From contig NC_014666.1 of assembly GCF_000166135.1 (NCBI RefSeq), positions 6,572,001 to 6,636,000 on the forward strand: 64,000 bases of DNA, read 5' to 3'. This document shows, in pieces, positions 41,871 through 50,190 of the stretch. How positions within the stretch are numbered: position 1 is the first letter of the stretch; every line of letters starts with the position of its first letter. A model generated the notes under the pieces. The model ran no database searches, was not told where the DNA came from, and saw only the letters and a list, made by a program, of their open reading frames with translations. The stretch is from Pseudofrankia inefficax (GTDB lineage Bacteria; Actinomycetota; Actinomycetes; Frankiales; Frankiaceae). A program made the position numbers and the translations under genes.

Positions 41871-42926
41871 GTGAGCGACGCGGACCCGACACCGCTCGAC
41901 TTCGACAAGCTCGCCGCTTGGATGGACACCCAGGGGCTGCCGGGCGCTGGCGCCCCGCTCTCGTCCAAGTTCCTGTCCGGCGGGACCCAGAACGAGATCT
42001 ACCTGCTGACCCGCGGCGACTTCCAGTGCGTCATCCGGATCCCGCCGGCCAAGGCGCCGGCCGACCGGGACGCCGGCATCCTGCGCGAGTGGCGGATCAT
42101 CGAGGCGCTCGACGGCACCGACGTCCCGCACACCGCGGCGGTCGCGGTGTGCACGGACCACTCGGTGCTCGGCCGGACCTTCTACCTCATGGGCTTCGTC
42201 GACGGCTGGTCGCCGATGAACATGAAGGACCGCAAGTGGCCCGAGCCGTTCGACAGCGACCTGGACCTGCGCCAGGGCCTGGGCTACCAGCTCGCCGAGG
42301 GCATCGCGCTGCTGTCCAAGGTCGACTGGCAGGCCAAGGGCCTGCAGGACCTGGGCCGGCCCGACGGCTTCCACGAGCGCCAGGTCGACCGCTGGACCAG
42401 CTTCTTCGAGAAGATCAAGACCCGTGAGCTCGAGGGCATGGACGTGGCCACCGACTGGCTGCGCAACCACCGGCCGCTCGACTACATCCCCGGCCTGATG
42501 CACGGCGACTACCAGTTCGCCAACGTCATGTTCAAGAACGAGGTCCCGGCCAAGCTGGCCGCGCTCGTCGACTGGGAGATGGGCACGGTCGGCGATCCCA
42601 AGCTCGACCTGGCCTGGATGGTCATGAACTGGCCCGAGAACCCGCTGGACCGGGACGCGGTCAAGGCGGGCTACGTCGACCACTTCGGGATGCCGACCCG
42701 GGACAAGATCGTCGAGCACTACGCGAAGGTCTCCGGCCGCCAGGTCGACGACCTCGACTACTACCTCGTGCTGGCCCGTTGGAAGATCGCGATCGTCCTG
42801 GAGCGCGGCTTCGCGCGGGCGGGCAACGACCCGAAGCTGCTCGCGTTCGGGCCGGTCATCGAGCAGGCGATGCGCAACGCGGCCGAGTTCGCCTCGACCA
42901 CGGACTACAAGCACACGGGGAAGTGA
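41871..42926 (+). CDS. APH-family phosphotransferase (ACAD10/11 N-terminal domain-like, LvaA-like)
   Basis: 351 aa from GTG 41871. FLSGGTQNEIYLL is the nucleotide loop. The catalytic loop is H211-G-D213-Y-Q-F-A-N218, and the metal-binding acid is in D234-W-E236, the pattern of aminoglycoside-phosphotransferase-fold kinases that act on hydroxyacyl-CoA. It lies 53 bp after the acyl-CoA dehydrogenase. An antibiotic-resistance role is unlikely in this context. The likely reaction is ATP-dependent phosphorylation of a 3- or 4-hydroxyacyl-CoA. Confidence 0.88.
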   Translation: MSDADPTPLDFDKLAAWMDTQGLPGAGAPLSSKFLSGGTQNEIYLLTRGDFQCVIRIPPAKAPADRDAGILREWRIIEALDGTDVPHTAAVAVCTDHSVLGRTFYLMGFVDGWSPMNMKDRKWPEPFDSDLDLRQGLGYQLAEGIALLSKVDWQAKGLQDLGRPDGFHERQVDRWTSFFEKIKTRELEGMDVATDWLRNHRPLDYIPGLMHGDYQFANVMFKNEVPAKLAALVDWEMGTVGDPKLDLAWMVMNWPENPLDRDAVKAGYVDHFGMPTRDKIVEHYAKVSGRQVDDLDYYLVLARWKIAIVLERGFARAGNDPKLLAFGPVIEQAMRNAAEFASTTDYKHTGK

Positions 42927-42930
42927 ACCC

Positions 42931-43908
42931 ATGAAGGCTGCGGTCTGTGTGGAGTACGGCGGCCCGGAGGTCATCGAGGTCAAGGAGATCGACACTCCGC
43001 CGGTCGGGCCGGATCAGGTCCGGGTCGGCGTCCGGGCGGCTGCGGTCAACTTCCCGGACGTGCTCGTCATCGCGAACACCTACCAGGTGAAGGCACCCGT
43101 GCCGTTCGTGCCCGGCAGCGAGTTCGCCGGTGTCGTCGAGGAGGTGGGCGCGGACGTCACCGGCCTCGCCCCCGGCGACCGGGTCGCCGGGACGGTGTTC
43201 GTCGGCGCCTTCGCCGAGCAGGTCGTGTGCAGGCCCGAGTCGTTGCGTCCCATCCCCGACGGGGTGGACGACCGGTCGGCCGCGGCCTTCGTCGTCGCGC
43301 ACCGCACGTCGTACCACGTGCTGCGCTCGATGGCCCGGGTCCAGCCGGGCGAGCGGGTGGTGGTGCTCGGCGCGGGTGGCGGCGTCGGCCTCGCGGCCGT
43401 CCAGCTCGCCGTCGCCCTGGGCGCCGAGGTGACCGCGGTGGCGAACGCGGCCGACAAGCTCCAGATCGCCGCGGCGAACGGCGCGACGACGCTGCTCGAC
43501 AACACGGTCGAGGACCTCCGGAAGGCGCTGAAGGTGGCGCACCCGGACGGCGTCGACGTCGTCGTCGACATGGTCGGCGGGGACCTCTCGGAGGCGGCGC
43601 TGCGGGCGCTGCGCTTCGACGGGCGTTTCGTGACCGTCGGCTACGCGTCGGGAACCATCCCGCGTATCCCGCTGAACCTGGTGCTGCTCAAGGGTGCGCA
43701 CATCATGGGCTTCCAGATGCGCGATTTCGCCACCCACCGGCCGGACGAGCTCGCTCGCGACGACCGGGAGCTTACGGAGCTGCTCTCGTCGGGGAAGGTT
43801 CGCCCGTACATCGGCTCCGTCTTCGACCTGGACGACACGGCCGGCGCGCTGCGGCACGTCGCCGACGGAAAGGCGATCGGAAAGGTCGTGCTCGACGTCG
43901 CGCCCTGA
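42931..43908 (+). CDS. NADPH:quinone oxidoreductase-like MDR protein (zinc-free)
   Basis: 325 aa from ATG 42931, 4 bp after the kinase stop. PGSEFAGVVEEVG and the coenzyme motif VLGAGGGVGLAAVQLA are those of the QOR branch of medium-chain reductases. No structural-zinc cysteines are present. It would reduce an enone or quinone, or act as an enoyl-CoA reductase. Its place in the operon suggests it reduces an unsaturated CoA intermediate, but that is an inference. Confidence 0.9.
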   Translation: MKAAVCVEYGGPEVIEVKEIDTPPVGPDQVRVGVRAAAVNFPDVLVIANTYQVKAPVPFVPGSEFAGVVEEVGADVTGLAPGDRVAGTVFVGAFAEQVVCRPESLRPIPDGVDDRSAAAFVVAHRTSYHVLRSMARVQPGERVVVLGAGGGVGLAAVQLAVALGAEVTAVANAADKLQIAAANGATTLLDNTVEDLRKALKVAHPDGVDVVVDMVGGDLSEAALRALRFDGRFVTVGYASGTIPRIPLNLVLLKGAHIMGFQMRDFATHRPDELARDDRELTELLSSGKVRPYIGSVFDLDDTAGALRHVADGKAIGKVVLDVAP

Positions 43909-43919
43909 CCGGAGGAATT

Positions 43920-43961
43920 GTGACGCGCCGCGCAATGCGTGTCACCGCGACGGCGAGCTGA
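43920..43961 (+). CDS. Possible 13-residue leader peptide before a terminator hairpin
   Basis: GTG at 43920 has GGAGGAATT directly upstream, a strong ribosome site, and reads MTRRAMRVTATAS to TGA 43961. It lies between the MDR gene and a strong terminator hairpin at 44002, itself 72 bp before the solute-binding gene. The layout is like an attenuation leader but could be chance; no family is recognisable. Confidence 0.25.
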   Translation: MTRRAMRVTATAS

Positions 43962-44001
43962 GACCAGTCCTACTTCGAGGTTCACTCCTGGCGACAGGTC
44001 G

Positions 44002-44029
44002 GGGGCGCCCGGGTTTCATCGGGCGCCCC
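44002..44029 (+). terminator. Rho-independent terminator upstream of the first tandem solute-binding gene
   Basis: GGGGCGCCCG (44002-44011) and CGGGCGCCCC (44020-44029) form a perfect 10-bp stem with an 8-nt loop, followed by TTCTCTTTT. It ends the MDR operon or acts as an attenuator before the solute-binding gene at 44102. Confidence 0.85.
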
Positions 44030-44101
44030 TTCTCTTTTAGAACCCTCCCCACGCCAGCATCGAGTCGATTTCGACCACCGAAAAGCTGCAGGAGAATCAC
44101 C

Positions 44102-45391
44102 ATGGCGCCGTTCCGATGGCGGAGCTCATCCCGGACGAAAGCCGCATTACTCGCCGCGGCCACCGGGCTCACGATGCTGGTGGCCTGCGGAGGCCCAGGC
44201 ACGACGGCCGCCGCGGGCTCCTGCACCTCGTCCGTCGCCGGAATCACGCCGACCGGCGTCAAGGCGGGAATGGTCTGGAGCGATACCGGGCCGTCGGCCG
44301 AGACCATGCGGGCCTTCCGCGCCGGAGTCGACGCCAGGATCGATGCGGCGAACGAACAGGGCGGCATTCTCGGCCGCAAGGTGACCTACGCCTGGCGCGA
44401 CGACCAGGCCGACAAGTCCCTGAACCTGCACGGCACCCAGGACCTGGTCCAGAACGAGAAGGTCTTCGGCATCATCGCGATGCCGAGCGCGACCAGCGCG
44501 GAGACCTCGGACTGGCTCGCCAGCCAGGGCATCCCGGTTACCGGCCTGGCCAGCGACGCCAGCTGGCTGGGCAAGAACAACATGTTCTCCTGGTTCTATC
44601 TCGGCGACGGCTCGGTCACGACCTGGGGCGACTACGTCAGCCACGAGCACGGCACCCGGGCCGCCGTCATCGCCGTGTCGGCGAACGCGTCCAACGGCGA
44701 CTTCACCCAGCAGATCGTGGCCAGCCTGAAGGCCGCGCACATCACGGTCGTCAGGACCTTCGCCATCTCGGACACCACCACCAACTACGCGTCGCTCGCG
44801 CAGCAGATCAAGGCTGCCGGCATCGACTCCCTGGCCGGTGTCCTGCTACCGGACGCCGCCGCCCAGCTGATCCCCGCGCTCAAAGAGGTCGGCCTGAACC
44901 TGGGCCAGAGCCTCAAGGTCGCGCAGATGCCACTCGGCTATGACCCGACCGTCCTGGCGAAGTACGGCAGGACGCTCGCCGGGGTCTCCGTCGCCACGGC
45001 GATCAGGCCCTTCGAGGAGGGCGCCCCCGGGCAGCGGGCGTTCACGTCCGCGATGGAGCTCTACGCACCGGAGATCCAGCCCCCGACGCAGGACAGCGCC
45101 GTGGACGGCTGGATCTCGGCGGACCTGTTCATCCGGGGCCTGCGGGCCGCCGGCGCCTGCCCGACCCGACAGTCATTCATCTCCGGGCTGCGCGCGGTCA
45201 AGGACTACGACGGCGCAGGCATGTCCCCGCTCGCGAAGAACGATCTGTCGGCCAACTACAAGCAGACGACGAGCTGCTACTACTTCTTGAAGATCAGCCA
45301 GGACGGGGCGGCGTTCCAACCCCAGAACGGTGGGCAGCCGTTCTGCGGGAGCCCGATCAGCCCGGCAGAGGTCGCCGCCGCCAACCAGTGA
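44102..45391 (+). CDS. Solute-binding lipoprotein, Peripla_BP_6 type (tandem paralogue 1)
   Basis: 429 aa from ATG 44102, with CAGGAGAA upstream. The lipobox is LVAC with C29 as the modified residue. The mature protein begins after a short linker with CTSSVAGITPTGVKAGMVWSDTGPSA, a type 1 binding fold. Cysteines in the mature N-terminus, GACPTRQSF, SCYYFL and PFCGSPI are shared with the next gene and probably form disulfides. No permease or ATPase is nearby. Codon 16 in the signal peptide is TTA. The ligand is unknown. Confidence 0.88.
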   Translation: MAPFRWRSSSRTKAALLAAATGLTMLVACGGPGTTAAAGSCTSSVAGITPTGVKAGMVWSDTGPSAETMRAFRAGVDARIDAANEQGGILGRKVTYAWRDDQADKSLNLHGTQDLVQNEKVFGIIAMPSATSAETSDWLASQGIPVTGLASDASWLGKNNMFSWFYLGDGSVTTWGDYVSHEHGTRAAVIAVSANASNGDFTQQIVASLKAAHITVVRTFAISDTTTNYASLAQQIKAAGIDSLAGVLLPDAAAQLIPALKEVGLNLGQSLKVAQMPLGYDPTVLAKYGRTLAGVSVATAIRPFEEGAPGQRAFTSAMELYAPEIQPPTQDSAVDGWISADLFIRGLRAAGACPTRQSFISGLRAVKDYDGAGMSPLAKNDLSANYKQTTSCYYFLKISQDGAAFQPQNGGQPFCGSPISPAEVAAANQ

Positions 45392-45397
45392 TCGGAC

Positions 45398-45429
45398 GGA
45401 TGCGCCCGGCGAGAGGCCGGCGCGCATCC
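45398..45429 (+). terminator. Hairpin after the first tandem solute-binding gene
   Basis: GGATGCG (45398-45404) pairs with CGCATCC (45423-45429), and CCGGC with GCCGG inside, with a small bulge and a GAGAG loop. It begins 7 bp after the stop codon. There is no T tract, so termination efficiency is uncertain. Confidence 0.55.
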
Positions 45430-45510
45430 TGGCGTCTCCGTCCCCACGCGGCTCCGCACACACACCGCGTCCATCGCAATGACTACCGCCGAACACGGGG
45501 TCAAAGCGCG

Positions 45511-45546
45511 ACAAGGGGCGTCCGGCATTCACCGGGCGCCCCTTGT
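45511..45546 (+). terminator. Hairpin upstream of the second tandem solute-binding gene
   Basis: A 15-bp stem (45511-45525 with 45532-45546, one mismatch) around the loop CATTCA. Its right arm CGGGCGCCCCTT is the same as in the hairpin before the first solute-binding gene. It lies 193 bp upstream of the GTG at 45740. Confidence 0.6.
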
Positions 45547-45739
45547 CGGTTACGGCAAAGCCGGCGATTACTATCGACGTTATATGGACGCCGTTGAGAA
45601 ACCATCGCGCCGAGACCAGGTGACGCGCTAGGTTTCCGTCCATCCGACGCGGTGTCGCGATGCGCGCGACGTCCGCCCCCTCACGTCGCGGCGGCCCTGG
45701 GGCCCCGGACGTTCGCATCCGCACCAGAGGAGCGATGAA

Positions 45740-47020
45740 GTGTCGTCACCCGGACGCAGTCGGTTAGTTCGCGCTGGCGCGCTAGCTGTGATCGCGACAA
45801 GCCTCGCGGCTGGGCTGGCCGGTTGCGGCAGCTCCGGCTCCGCCACTTCCGCGGCTTCCTGCTCGACGCAGGTGCCGGGCATCACGAGCACCACGGTCAA
45901 TGCGGGGCTGCTGTGGAGTGACAGCGGCGACGGCGCCAGCTCCATGCCGGACTTCCGCTCCGGCGTCGACGCTCGCTTCGGGCTGGCGAACGAGTCCGGC
46001 GGCGTCTTCGGCCGCACCGTCAGCTACGCGTGGCGCGATGACCAGAGCAGTCAGGATCTCAATCTCCTCGGTGCCCAGGATCTCGTCGGCCGTGGGCACG
46101 TCTTCGGCATCATCGAGGCCCCTGGCGCGAGCAACGGTTCCATCACCTGGCTCAACCAGCAGAACATTCCGGTGACCGGGCTGGCCAGCGACCCGGGTTG
46201 GGTCGGCCGGAACAACATGTTCTCGTTCTATTACCTGAGCGATGGCTCGAGCACCGTGTGGGGGGACGTCATCAATGCGGCGGGAGCCTCCCGTGCCGCG
46301 GTGCTCGAGGTCTCCGGGAACAAGTCCAACTCCGATTTCAGTCGCCAGTACGAGGCGAGCCTGCTGGAATCCGGCGTCAAGATCGTGAGAGAGTTCCAGA
46401 TCGCGGAGGCGGTCACCAACTACCAGGCGGTCGCGAAACAGCTCAAACAGGACGATATCGACGCGCTGGTTGGCGTCCTGCTCCCGAGCACGGCGGCCAA
46501 GCTCATCCCGGCGGCCCGAAGCCTGGGCGTCAACCTCAAGATCACCATGATGCCGCTCGGCTACGACCCCGCCGTGCTGGCCAGCTCCGGCAAGGCGATC
46601 GCCGGCACGATCATCTTCACCGAGGTCCAGCCCTGGCTCGACACCCCGCGCCAGCAGACCTTCGAGGCGGCGATGGCGAAGTACGCCCCCGAGATCCAGT
46701 CGGTGCGGTCGGACAGCGCGGTCGACGGCTTCGTCGCCGCCGACATCTTCATCCGCGGCCTGCAGGCGGCCGGGAAGTGCCCGACGAGGGAATCCTTCAT
46801 CTCCGGGTTGCGCGCGGTCACGAACTACGACGGGTTCGGCCTCGTTCCGGCACCGGTCAACTTCGCGACGAACCTGAAGGCGCCGCAGTCCTGCTACAAC
46901 TTCATCCAGGTCCGCGCGGACGGCTCCGCCTTCGACCCGATGTTCGGAGGCCAGGCCAGGTGCGGCCGGCCGATCTCCTCCGCCCGCATGAACCAGCTGC
47001 TGGACCCGGGCTCGTCCTGA
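45740..47020 (+). CDS. Solute-binding lipoprotein, Peripla_BP_6 type (tandem paralogue 2)
   Basis: 426 aa from GTG 45740, with AGAGGAG eight bases upstream; an ATG at 45735 in another frame gives only a 10-codon peptide. The lipobox is LAGC with C29. It aligns with the preceding protein along its length (for example AGLLWSDSG vs AGMVWSDTG, SYAWRDDQ vs TYAWRDDQ, MPLGYDP in both), so the two are a tandem duplication with marked divergence. The four mature cysteines are kept. There is no transporter gene. Codon 9 is TTA. Confidence 0.88.
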   Translation: MSSPGRSRLVRAGALAVIATSLAAGLAGCGSSGSATSAASCSTQVPGITSTTVNAGLLWSDSGDGASSMPDFRSGVDARFGLANESGGVFGRTVSYAWRDDQSSQDLNLLGAQDLVGRGHVFGIIEAPGASNGSITWLNQQNIPVTGLASDPGWVGRNNMFSFYYLSDGSSTVWGDVINAAGASRAAVLEVSGNKSNSDFSRQYEASLLESGVKIVREFQIAEAVTNYQAVAKQLKQDDIDALVGVLLPSTAAKLIPAARSLGVNLKITMMPLGYDPAVLASSGKAIAGTIIFTEVQPWLDTPRQQTFEAAMAKYAPEIQSVRSDSAVDGFVAADIFIRGLQAAGKCPTRESFISGLRAVTNYDGFGLVPAPVNFATNLKAPQSCYNFIQVRADGSAFDPMFGGQARCGRPISSARMNQLLDPGSS

Positions 47021-47075
47021 CCCGGGCGGGCTCAGCCGGCCGACCTGGGCGGCTGGGCCACGCGAGGTTCGTCCG

Positions 47076-47765
47076 TCACCCGGCGAGGGGACGGACGAAC
47101 CCTCCGGCGCAGAAGTTCCACACCTCGTCGCCGGTGAGCGGGTGGGCGCCCTCGCTGTCCGCCACGACCGCCGTGGACTGGGCCAGGAACATGACCGACT
47201 GCATCACCATCGCGGCGGCCCGGCGCGGCCGCAGCTCGGTGCGCAGCTGACCGGTCGCGTCGACGCGGCCCATCAGCTCGGCGAACAGGGTGAGCATTGG
47301 CTCGTGCGCGGACCGCACCTCCGCCGGGTAGCTCACCAGAAGCTGCGTGGCGAAGTCCGTGAACAGCGGATGACTGCTCTCCGGGCCCGGGAGCGAGCTC
47401 GCGAACAGCATCCGGACGGCGAGCTCGAGCCCGGCGAGCGGGTCGACCTCGGAGGTGGCGGCGGCGCGGATCTCGTCGGCGGAGCGGCGCAGGGCGTTCT
47501 CGAACAGGGCAAGCAGCAGCTCGTGCTTGCCACCGAAGTGCTGATAGAAGCTGCGCAGCGACTGGTGCGAGCGGTCGACGACCTCCTGTACGGTGAAGTC
47601 GGTCGACCCCTTCGCAACGATGATCTCCTGGGCGGCCTCAAGGAACTGCTGGACCTTGCGCTCGGCACGCAGCCGCGCGGCCTTGGTGGAGCGCTCGACC
47701 GCACGCTGCTTCCAGGCCGGCTCTTCACTCAGCGTGCTCACGGCAAGCTCCTGATCCTGCGCCAT
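47076..47765 (-). CDS. TetR-family transcriptional regulator
   Basis: 229 aa from ATG 47765, with GGGGAG upstream; the frame extends to 47924 without a better start. The helix-turn-helix TVQEVVDRSHQSLRSFYQHF is near residues 50-75, followed by a helical ligand domain. It diverges from an acyl-CoA dehydrogenase pair, and a perfect dyad, GAGAAT-GGT-ATTCTC, lies between them at 47858-47872. It probably represses itself and that pair and may control other promoters carrying the same site. Confidence 0.88.
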   Translation of the reverse strand: MAQDQELAVSTLSEEPAWKQRAVERSTKAARLRAERKVQQFLEAAQEIIVAKGSTDFTVQEVVDRSHQSLRSFYQHFGGKHELLLALFENALRRSADEIRAAATSEVDPLAGLELAVRMLFASSLPGPESSHPLFTDFATQLLVSYPAEVRSAHEPMLTLFAELMGRVDATGQLRTELRPRRAAAMVMQSVMFLAQSTAVVADSEGAHPLTGDEVWNFCAGGFVRPLAG

Positions 47766-47857
47766 GGGAAGAACGTACTCCCCACTATGCGTGCAACCAC
47801 GTGTGCTCTTGGCTCCCTCCACCCGCGCAACTCGCGAGAGGATGCTTCCATCTTTGG

Positions 47858-47872
47858 AGAATGGTATTCTCG
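47858..47872. promoter_or_regulatory. Candidate operator GAGAAT-GGT-ATTCTC in the TetR/acyl-CoA dehydrogenase divergent region
   Basis: Perfect 6-bp arms with a 3-bp spacer, 93 bp upstream of the TetR start and 74 bp upstream of the acyl-CoA dehydrogenase start. Related sites lie at 11739, 22571 and 55177. Confidence 0.6.
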
Positions 47873-47945
47873 CACGAGTCCGAGCGAAATGTCGGTAGGA
47901 GGGCCCTCGTGGCTGAAAAGTCACTAACCGTCAGTGGGAGCCGAC

Positions 47946-49013
47946 ATGCTCTTTGAGTTCGACGAGGACCAACAGCTGCTGCGCGCCACTGTCCGCGACG
48001 TGTTGTCGAAGGAGTGCCCGCCGGCGCTGGTCCGTTCCGTCGCCGATCAGGGCGTCGACCCGATGCCACTGTGGCGGACCTACGCCGAGCTCGGCTGGAC
48101 CGAGCTGACCGGGACGAGCGAGGCGGTCGAGCTCGCGATCGTGCTGGAGGAGCTCGGCCGGGCGACCGACCCGACGCCCTACCTGGCCACCATGACCTGG
48201 TTCGCGCCGCTGGTGGCCGGGGTTACGGACGGGTCGGCCGCCGGCGACGGTGAGACCGGCACCGCCGTGTTCGACGGGGTCAGCGCGCATCTCGACCCAC
48301 ACGGCGACGGCGCCTGGATCCTCGACGGCACCGCGCACCACGTGCTCGACGGCGACCGGGCCGACTGGTTCGCGGTCGTCACCGACGCCGGGGTGTTCAC
48401 CGTGCCCGCCGCCGACGCGACGGTCCACCGCACCGAGGCCTTCGACCCGCTGCTGCACGTCGCCGACGTCAGCTTCTGGCAGGTCAGGGTCCCGGCGGCG
48501 CGGCGGGTCGAGGCCGACGTCGAGCTGGCCCGCGACATCGCGCTCACCGGTCTGGCCCTGACCATGGTCGGCGCCTGCCGGCGCGTGCTGGAACTGACGC
48601 TCGACCACGTCCGCACCCGCGAGCAGTTCGGCGTCCCGATCGGCTCGTTCCAGGCGGTCAAGCACAAGGCCGTCGACATGCACGTCGCGATCGAGCGGGC
48701 CACCGCCCTGGCGTACTTCGCCGCCCTCACCCTGGCCGAGGAGGACCCCCGCCGGGCGACCGCGGCGGCGATGGCGAAGGCCGCGGCCGGCGAGTGCACC
48801 TCGCTGGTATTCGAGAGCGGCTTCCAGCTGTTCGGCGGCATGGGCTTCACCTGGGAGAACGACCTGCAGTTCGCGTTGAAGCGGGCGCTGGCCGGCGAGC
48901 TGCTGCTCGGCGGGGCCGACGTGCACCGGGCCAGGATCGCCGCCGCCCTGCTCGACGGCCCGGCGACGGCCGGCGACCAGCCCGCGAAGGAGCGTCATGC
49001 AGCTGCGGTTTGA
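47946..49013 (+). CDS. Acyl-CoA dehydrogenase, short subunit of a heteromeric pair
   Basis: 355 aa when started at ATG 47946, with GGGAG five bases upstream; a GTG at 47934 in frame lacks a good site. The N-terminal part is diverged, but the C-terminal LFGGMGFTWENDLQFALKRALAG is the FAD-region motif of the partner subunit type. It overlaps the next acyl-CoA dehydrogenase by 17 bp. It probably forms a heteromer that dehydrogenates a bulky acyl-CoA. Confidence 0.87.
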   Translation: MLFEFDEDQQLLRATVRDVLSKECPPALVRSVADQGVDPMPLWRTYAELGWTELTGTSEAVELAIVLEELGRATDPTPYLATMTWFAPLVAGVTDGSAAGDGETGTAVFDGVSAHLDPHGDGAWILDGTAHHVLDGDRADWFAVVTDAGVFTVPAADATVHRTEAFDPLLHVADVSFWQVRVPAARRVEADVELARDIALTGLALTMVGACRRVLELTLDHVRTREQFGVPIGSFQAVKHKAVDMHVAIERATALAYFAALTLAEEDPRRATAAAMAKAAAGECTSLVFESGFQLFGGMGFTWENDLQFALKRALAGELLLGGADVHRARIAAALLDGPATAGDQPAKERHAAAV

Positions 49014-50172
49014 CGACGACGTCGAGGCGTTCCGCGCCGAGTTCACCGCGTTCCTCGACGCGAACCTGCCGGCCGTCGAGGAGGCCGCCGAGCGGCCGAC
49101 CTCGACCGCGCACATGCCGGCCTGGTCACGGCGCTGGCAGCGGCTGCTGTTCGACAACGGCTGGCTGCTGCCCGGGAACACGCCGGAGTTCGGCGGCCGC
49201 AACGCCAGCCTGCTCCAGCAGTTCGTCCATCTGGAGGAGCTGGGCAAGCGGCGCATCTACCACAGCTTCAACCCGCAGGGCCTGGGCATCATCGCCGCGT
49301 CACTGCTGACCTTCGGCACCGACGAGCAGAAGCAGCGCTGGGCCGTGCCGATCCTCAAGGCCGAGATCACCGCGGCGCTGGGGATGAGCGAGCCGGGCGC
49401 TGGCTCGGACCTCGCCGGCCTGCGCACCCGGGCGACGCTCGACGGCGACCACTTCGTCGTCAACGGGCAGAAGATCTGGACGTCCGGCGCGCATGACGCC
49501 GACATCCTGCTGACCTTCGTGCGCACCGACCCGGACGCGCCCAAGCACAAGGGCATCAGCGTTCTGGTGATCCCGACCGACCTGCCGGGCCTCACCTGCC
49601 GGCCGTTCGGCTCGATCCTGGGGACCGACGACCAGGACTTCAACGAGGTCTTCTTCGACGACGTCCGCGTACCGGCGGAGAACCTCATCGGCGAGCTCAA
49701 CAAGGGCTGGCACGTCGCGAACGGCTCGCTCGGGCACGAGCGCACGATGCTGTGGCTGAACTTCGCCGACCGGCTCGACGAGTTCGTCGAGGACTTCCGG
49801 CCGACGACCACGCTCGACCGGGACCGCTACGCGACCCTGGCGATGGACGCGACCGCGCTGCGGCTGCTCGGCTCGGCCGCGCTGGCCAAGGCTGCCCGCG
49901 GCCAGGAGGACGTCGCCTCGATCTCGGTGCTGAAGCTCCTCGGCTCCGAGGCGGTCCGGACCACCGCCCGCCACGCCCTGCTCGCCCAGGGCCCGGCCGG
50001 GCTCGACGGCGCCGTGAACTCGCGGCCCTTCGAGCACATGAACCTCGACTGGTTCTTCGCCAGCTGGTTCAAGCGGTACGCCCACAGCTTCTCCGGCACC
50101 ATCGCTGGCGGCACGTCGGAGATTCAGCGCACGATTGTCGCCGAGCGGGTGCTCGGCCTGCCCCGGAGCTAA
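48997..50172 (+). CDS. Acyl-CoA dehydrogenase, long subunit of the pair
   Basis: 391 aa from ATG 48997, with AAGGAG upstream. Motifs are LGMSEPGAGSDLAGL, VVNGQKIWTSGAHDAD and GTIAGGTSEIQRTIVAERVLGLPR. The N-terminal PEFGGRNASLLQQF and the C-terminal set are those of a FAD-binding FadE. It completes the pair with the upstream subunit and is followed after 18 bp by an enoyl-CoA hydratase, so this operon carries two successive beta-oxidation steps. Confidence 0.92.
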   Translation: MQLRFDDDVEAFRAEFTAFLDANLPAVEEAAERPTSTAHMPAWSRRWQRLLFDNGWLLPGNTPEFGGRNASLLQQFVHLEELGKRRIYHSFNPQGLGIIAASLLTFGTDEQKQRWAVPILKAEITAALGMSEPGAGSDLAGLRTRATLDGDHFVVNGQKIWTSGAHDADILLTFVRTDPDAPKHKGISVLVIPTDLPGLTCRPFGSILGTDDQDFNEVFFDDVRVPAENLIGELNKGWHVANGSLGHERTMLWLNFADRLDEFVEDFRPTTTLDRDRYATLAMDATALRLLGSAALAKAARGQEDVASISVLKLLGSEAVRTTARHALLAQGPAGLDGAVNSRPFEHMNLDWFFASWFKRYAHSFSGTIAGGTSEIQRTIVAERVLGLPRS

Positions 50173-50190
50173 CCGGTCAGCGAAACGGTC

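Noticed and set aside
41871-42926. Aminoglycoside resistance phosphotransferase
   Set aside because: The catalytic motifs are shared by the fold, but the operon partner is an ACAD11-like dehydrogenase, which points to hydroxyacyl-CoA phosphorylation.
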